Of a DNA stretch of 64,000 nt, positions 57,424 to 64,000 are shown in pieces (the stretch's first letter is position 1; each line of letters begins with the position of its first letter). The DNA comes from Actinomadura mexicana (GTDB lineage: Bacteria; Actinomycetota; Actinomycetes; Streptosporangiales; Streptosporangiaceae): NCBI RefSeq assembly GCF_900188105.1, contig NZ_FZNP01000003.1, positions 310,001 through 374,000 on the forward strand. Direction: 5' to 3'. Below the pieces are notes generated by a model, which ran no database searches, was not told the origin of the DNA, and saw only the letters and a list, made by a program, of their open reading frames with translations. The position numbers and the translations under genes are program-made.

Positions 57424-58902
57424 TCACCAACTCAGCGGTTTGGTCTCCGAACGGAGCCACGCCTGGAACAGCGGCGTGAGCCCTTGCCCCGACACCCGTT
57501 CGGCCAGGGCGGTGAACTGCTGCGTCGTGGCGGTGGAGTGGCGGTGCTGGGCCGTCCATGTCCGCAGGATCGTGAAGAACGCCCTGTCGCCCACCCTGTC
57601 GCGGAGGGCCTGGAGCGTCATCGCGCCACGGACGTAGACGGAGAAGCCGAACATCTTCGCGGCCCCCGGTGCCCCCGGCGGCGGGCTGAAGATCGGCGAG
57701 CTCGCGGGCTGCGCGTAGTACCGCTTGAAGATCTTCGCCGCCGAGTCCTTCCCGGTGCGCTCGCGCCACAGCCACTCGGCGTAGGTCGCGAAGCCCTCGT
57801 TCAGCCAGATGTCGCTCCAGACGCGCAGCCCGACGCTGTCGCCGAACCACTGGTGGGCCATCTCGTGGACGATGAAGCCCTCGTCCGGCGCGAAACCGCC
57901 ATAGATGGGGCGTTCCTGGGTCTCCAGGGCGTAGCCGAGCTTCGGGTCGTCGACGATGCCGCCCGCCGTCGCGAACGGGTACGGGCCGAAGAGCGGCGCC
58001 GCCCACTTCATCACCTTGACGGTGGTGGTCTCCAGCCCCTTAGCCGCCGACCGGAACGCGGGGTCCACGGCCGTGATCACCGGGACGCCGGCCACCTCGG
58101 TCCGCCGCACCTGGAACCGTCCGATGGCGACCGTGGCCAGGTAGCTCGCCATCGGCGCGTCCTCGGCCCACTCGTAGGTGGCGGTCGCGCCGCCGGTGCG
58201 GACGGGGCCGGGCCGCCCGTTCGCCACGGCGCGCAGGTCCTTCGGGACGGTGATGTGGAACGCGTACGTGGCCTTGTCGCGGGGGTGGTCGTTCACCGGC
58301 AGCCAGGTCGAGGCGCCGTCCGGCTCGGAGGCGACGACCGCGCCGTCCCTGCTCGGCACCCACCCGTAGGAGCCGAGTGTCCTGTCCCCGACCGGCTCCG
58401 GCCTGCCCGCGTACCGGACGGCGACCCGGAACGTCCGCCCGGCGCGGATCGGCGCCGCGGGCAGGATCACGAGTTCCCGGCCCGCGCGGCGGTGGCGCGC
58501 CTCCCGGCCGTCCACCGCGACGGCGGTGATCTGCGGGCCGCGGAAGTCGAGGTCGAAGGCGGACAGGTCCTGGGTGGCGGTCGCGGTGACCGTCACCGTC
58601 GCGTCGACCGACCCCGTCCCGGCGCCCGCGTAGGCCAGCGCGACGTCGTAATGGGCGACGTCGTAGCCGCCGTTGCCCGCGCCCTCGAAGTAGGGGTCGC
58701 CCAGGCCGGCCGCTCCCGGGGAGGGGGCGCCGCACTCGCTCGGCGACGGCGGCACGGCGGGCGGCAAGGGCTGTGGACAAGGTGCGGCCGCCCGCCGCTC
58801 CGCCGCGGCGTACGGATCCTTGGACGCGGACGCGGCGCCGGGCGACCCGACCAGGACCGCGACGGCCAGGGCCGCGGTCATCCGCCGAGATGGCCCGTTC
58901 AT
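57424..58902 (-). CDS. Secreted M1-family metallopeptidase (copy 2)
   Basis: 492 residues from ATG 58902 with a signal peptide ending ASA near residue 26. The zinc motif is HEMAHQWFGDS near residue 345, with NEGFATYAEW following. The substrate motif reads GYALETQERP. A Pro/Cys-containing stretch (PCPQPLPPAVPPSPSEC) precedes the shared start GNGGYDVAHYDVAL. The core aligns end to end with copies 1 and 3, and identity by eye is moderate, so duplication is not recent. Separate from copy 1 by 137 bases. Confidence 0.93.
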   Translation of the reverse strand: MNGPSRRMTAALAVAVLVGSPGAASASKDPYAAAERRAAAPCPQPLPPAVPPSPSECGAPSPGAAGLGDPYFEGAGNGGYDVAHYDVALAYAGAGTGSVDATVTVTATATQDLSAFDLDFRGPQITAVAVDGREARHRRAGRELVILPAAPIRAGRTFRVAVRYAGRPEPVGDRTLGSYGWVPSRDGAVVASEPDGASTWLPVNDHPRDKATYAFHITVPKDLRAVANGRPGPVRTGGATATYEWAEDAPMASYLATVAIGRFQVRRTEVAGVPVITAVDPAFRSAAKGLETTTVKVMKWAAPLFGPYPFATAGGIVDDPKLGYALETQERPIYGGFAPDEGFIVHEMAHQWFGDSVGLRVWSDIWLNEGFATYAEWLWRERTGKDSAAKIFKRYYAQPASSPIFSPPPGAPGAAKMFGFSVYVRGAMTLQALRDRVGDRAFFTILRTWTAQHRHSTATTQQFTALAERVSGQGLTPLFQAWLRSETKPLSW

Positions 58903-59005
58903 CAGGCCGATGATGGCGGCGCGCCCGCCCCGCCGCGACGGCGACCGGCCGGCCTTTCCCCACTCCTTGCCGGGGCTTCACCCGCAGCGGACCGGGATCA
59001 CCGCG

Positions 59006-60613
<1,608 letters not shown>

Positions 60614-60694
60614 ATGCACGCCGTCCAGCCTGCCCGGACGAGACCCCGCCCGGCAACTCGGACGGCGGCGCGAAGCCCGCCGGCGGAGGCGATG

Positions 60695-61624
60695 TCAGCG
60701 GTGGGCGTAGGGATTCGGGCGGTACGGGTCGGCCTTGACGACGACCGTCCGCGCCACCTTGCAGTGCAGCGCCTGCTTGCGCTGGTCCCAGAGGATCCAC
60801 GCGATGTCGATCAGGCCGACGCACCCGCAGATGCCGCCGAGCACGCTGTAGAACGCCGAGCGGCCCGCGGCCTGGCCGGTGGTGATCGCCTGCCCGTCGT
60901 CGGCCCGCACGACCCGCGTCCGCACCAGCATCTTGCCGAGCGTCTGCCCCCACCTGGCGTGCATCAGCCAGAAGTAGAAGAACGCCAGCAAGACGCTGAC
61001 CGCGTTCGCGCCCACCTGGGCGCCGTTGTACATGGAGGTGCCCGGCTCCGGGTCGACGACGTTGTTCCAGTTGACGAACGGGATCGAGATCAGGCCCGTC
61101 ACGATGCCGATGATGATGAGGTCGACGATGCCCCCGCCAAGCCGCGCCCAGCGGCTCGCCAGCTCCCCCGAGGGGTGCGCGTACCCGCCCGCCCCGTAGC
61201 CGGGATGCTGCTGCCCGTACCCCGGCTGGGCCCCGTAGGGCTGCTCGCCGTACGGCTGCTGCTGCCACTGCCCCTGCTCGCCGTACGGCTGCTGCCCGTA
61301 TGGCTGCTGCTCTCCATAGGGCTGCTGCCCCCCGTACTGCTGCCCGCCCCACTGCTGCTCTCCATAGGGCTGCTGGCCGTACTGCTGCTGGCCGCCGGGC
61401 GGCTGCTGGCCGTACTGCTGCTCCCCGTAAGGCTGCTGGCCGTAGGGCTGCCGGCCTTCGCGCGGTGGCTGCTCGCCGTACGGGGGCTGCTGTCCCTGGG
61501 GCCGTTCCCCATACGGCTGCCGTCCGCCGTAGGGGCCCGGCCGGTCGGGCCGCTCCCGGTCCCCGTGCGGCCGATCGTCTTCCGGCTCTGGCCCGGACGC
61601 GGGGTCGTGCGGCGGTTGCGTCAT
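60695..61624 (-). CDS. RDD membrane protein with Gln/Gly/Tyr repeat N-terminus
   Basis: 309 residues. The first 150 are built from about twenty PYGEQQ/QPYGQ-type repeats, a prion-like low-complexity tail. The RDD domain follows ([40 protein letters not shown]) with three transmembrane spans and the conserved Arg-Asp pair. RDD proteins include Na/H antiporters and many of unknown role. The C-terminus [18 protein letters not shown] is typical. Its tail could self-associate (inference). Confidence 0.88.
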   Translation of the reverse strand: MTQPPHDPASGPEPEDDRPHGDRERPDRPGPYGGRQPYGERPQGQQPPYGEQPPREGRQPYGQQPYGEQQYGQQPPGGQQQYGQQPYGEQQWGGQQYGGQQPYGEQQPYGQQPYGEQGQWQQQPYGEQPYGAQPGYGQQHPGYGAGGYAHPSGELASRWARLGGGIVDLIIIGIVTGLISIPFVNWNNVVDPEPGTSMYNGAQVGANAVSVLLAFFYFWLMHARWGQTLGKMLVRTRVVRADDGQAITTGQAAGRSAFYSVLGGICGCVGLIDIAWILWDQRKQALHCKVARTVVVKADPYRPNPYAHR

Positions 61625-61722
61625 GCCGTGAGGGTCGCCGCGTCACCGCGGCCCAATCCCGCCGCGCCCGGGTGGAGCCGGAACCTTTGCCCCCGCATGA
61701 CCGAACCCTTCCCGGAACGCGT

Positions 61723-62529
61723 TCAGGACCGGGTCTGCTCGCGGGCGTAGGGGTTCGGCGTCCACGGCGTCGCCTTCACCACCACCGTCCCGGCCACCTT
61801 GTCGTGCAGCGCCTGGCGCCGCTCGTCCCACAGGATCCAGGCGTTGTCGAGCAGGCCGACGAGCCCGAGGATCCCCGCGACGGGCGTGAGCAGGTTCAGC
61901 GCGCCCGTCGTCACGCTGATGGCGTAGACGAAGGCCTGCCGTCCGAGCGCCTGCCCCCAGCTCACCGCCGACAGGTCCGCGGCCCGCACCAGCCGGATGC
62001 CGAACGCCTTCTTGCCGAGCGTCTGGCCCCACCGGGCGTGCAGGACGGTGAAGTACACGAAGCCCAGCAGGAACGCGATCGCGTACCCGGTGAGGAGGCG
62101 CGGAATGTTGTAGAGGTCCATCGGGTCGGTCATCGGCTCGCCGGACCTGGCCATGTCCTCCAGCCGGTCCCAGCGGATCGAGAACAGGACGGCCGGCGTC
62201 GCCGCGATGCCGAGGAGGACACTGTCGAGAATGCCGGCGCCGAGCCGCGCGCCCCGTCCGGCGATCCCGTCCTGCGGGCCGTGCCGACCGGGGTGCTGAC
62301 CGGGGTGGTGGTGGCCGGGAGGGCCGTAGCCGGGGACCGGCGGCGCCTGCGGCGGCGGGGCGCCGGGGTGGCCGTACCCGGCCGCGGGGACGGCCTGGGC
62401 CGGGGGGCCGCCGTAGGAGCCCTGGTAGGGCGGCGGGCGTTCGGGGGAGGCGGGGGCCTCGCCCGGCAGCTGGTCCGGTGGCTGCCAGCCGCTGCCCGGC
62501 TTCGGGGTGTCCTGGGGTGGTTCGCTCAT
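61723..62529 (-). CDS. RDD membrane protein with Pro/Gly-rich N-terminus
   Basis: 268 residues from ATG 62529. The N-terminal 90 residues are Pro/Gly/His-rich (PPPYQGSYGGPPAQ, GHHHPGQHPGRHGP). The RDD domain then has [44 protein letters not shown] and DERRQALHDKVAGTVVVK. It is a paralogue of the preceding gene, 98 bases away, on the same strand. Function is unknown. Confidence 0.88.
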   Translation of the reverse strand: MSEPPQDTPKPGSGWQPPDQLPGEAPASPERPPPYQGSYGGPPAQAVPAAGYGHPGAPPPQAPPVPGYGPPGHHHPGQHPGRHGPQDGIAGRGARLGAGILDSVLLGIAATPAVLFSIRWDRLEDMARSGEPMTDPMDLYNIPRLLTGYAIAFLLGFVYFTVLHARWGQTLGKKAFGIRLVRAADLSAVSWGQALGRQAFVYAISVTTGALNLLTPVAGILGLVGLLDNAWILWDERRQALHDKVAGTVVVKATPWTPNPYAREQTRS

Positions 62530-62579
62530 GGCCCCACAGTGTGCCCGGTGCGGGCGGCGCGCGGTCGCCCGGGCGACGA

Positions 62580-62611
62580 CCGGCCCCGGACGCGGGCGCG
62601 TCCGGGGCCGG
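62580..62611 (-). terminator. 15-bp hairpin between hppD and RDD gene
   Basis: Perfect 15-base arms (62580-62594 and 62597-62611) with only two bases between, so 13-14 pairs form. It lies 120 bases after hppD stop and 51 bases before the RDD start, so it may end the hppD message. Confidence 0.55.
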
Positions 62612-62670
62612 GTCCCCCGAGTCCGCGGCACCGCGGCGTCGAGGCTCGCCGCGGTGTCACGGTGTCACGG

Positions 62671-64000
<1,330 letters not shown>

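Overview
The window is very GC-rich, with strong third-position G/C bias, many GTG and TTG starts and GC-rich hairpin terminators. Together with the actinobacterial gene neighbourhoods (mfd-SurA-like lipoprotein-mazG, eno-divIC/ftsB-DUF501-ppx, cbs/metB, MoxR-VWA) this points to a filamentous actinomycete. The family Thermomonosporaceae (an Actinomadura-like organism) is a reasonable guess, but no marker gene here settles it.

Layout. 1-12.3 kb, almost all on the minus strand, looks like the edge of a cell-surface or exopolysaccharide locus. It holds a phosphotransferase-fold kinase running off the left edge, an O-antigen-ligase-like membrane protein, two related secreted beta-propeller-like proteins (one with a PKD domain) flanking a membrane-anchored GH26-like hydrolase, a WecG/TagA glycosyltransferase, a TauE/SafE exporter, and an APS kinase fused to a degenerate ATP-sulfurylase domain. 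12.4-21.3 kb holds a methyltransferase, then mfd, a SurA-like lipoprotein, mazG and a class A penicillin-binding protein with a PASTA domain. 21.4-27.3 kb holds a quinone oxidoreductase, two small proteins, an orphan histidine kinase and a sulfonate-type ABC importer. 27.5-34.3 kb is the enolase/division/polyphosphate cluster, a family-5 uracil-DNA glycosylase and a type II NADH dehydrogenase.

34.3-37.5 kb is the most accessory-looking stretch: a tRNA-like gene with anticodon UAA but a short variable arm and C33, a 110-bp tandem repeat, a 15-bp tandem repeat, and a divergent ArsR-type regulator/MFS pair around a 29-bp palindrome. 37.6-47.9 kb holds a Bax-inhibitor-1 protein, a DUF4287 protein, a thiolase, an SGNH hydrolase, cystathionine beta-synthase, an MMPL transporter, cystathionine gamma-synthase and a secreted esterase. 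48-55.8 kb holds a membrane protein, a VWA/MoxR pair, FIST-ROK-threonine deaminase. 55.8-64 kb holds three tandem M1 metallopeptidases, two RDD membrane proteins, and hppD divergent from an Lrp/AsnC regulator around a 39-bp inverted repeat.

How the genes work together. The left block probably builds, exports, links or trims a surface glycan, possibly sulfated. The transsulfuration enzymes, threonine deaminase, hppD and Lrp regulator are amino-acid metabolism. The MoxR/VWA and M1/RDD blocks are envelope- or protein-maintenance modules of unknown target. Several genes (PBP, metB, the 48.1 kb membrane protein, the MoxR ATPase) have a -10 hexamer 6-7 nt before the start codon, suggesting leaderless transcripts. 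All promoter, operator and RNA-structure calls rest on reading the sequence by eye and on no computation.
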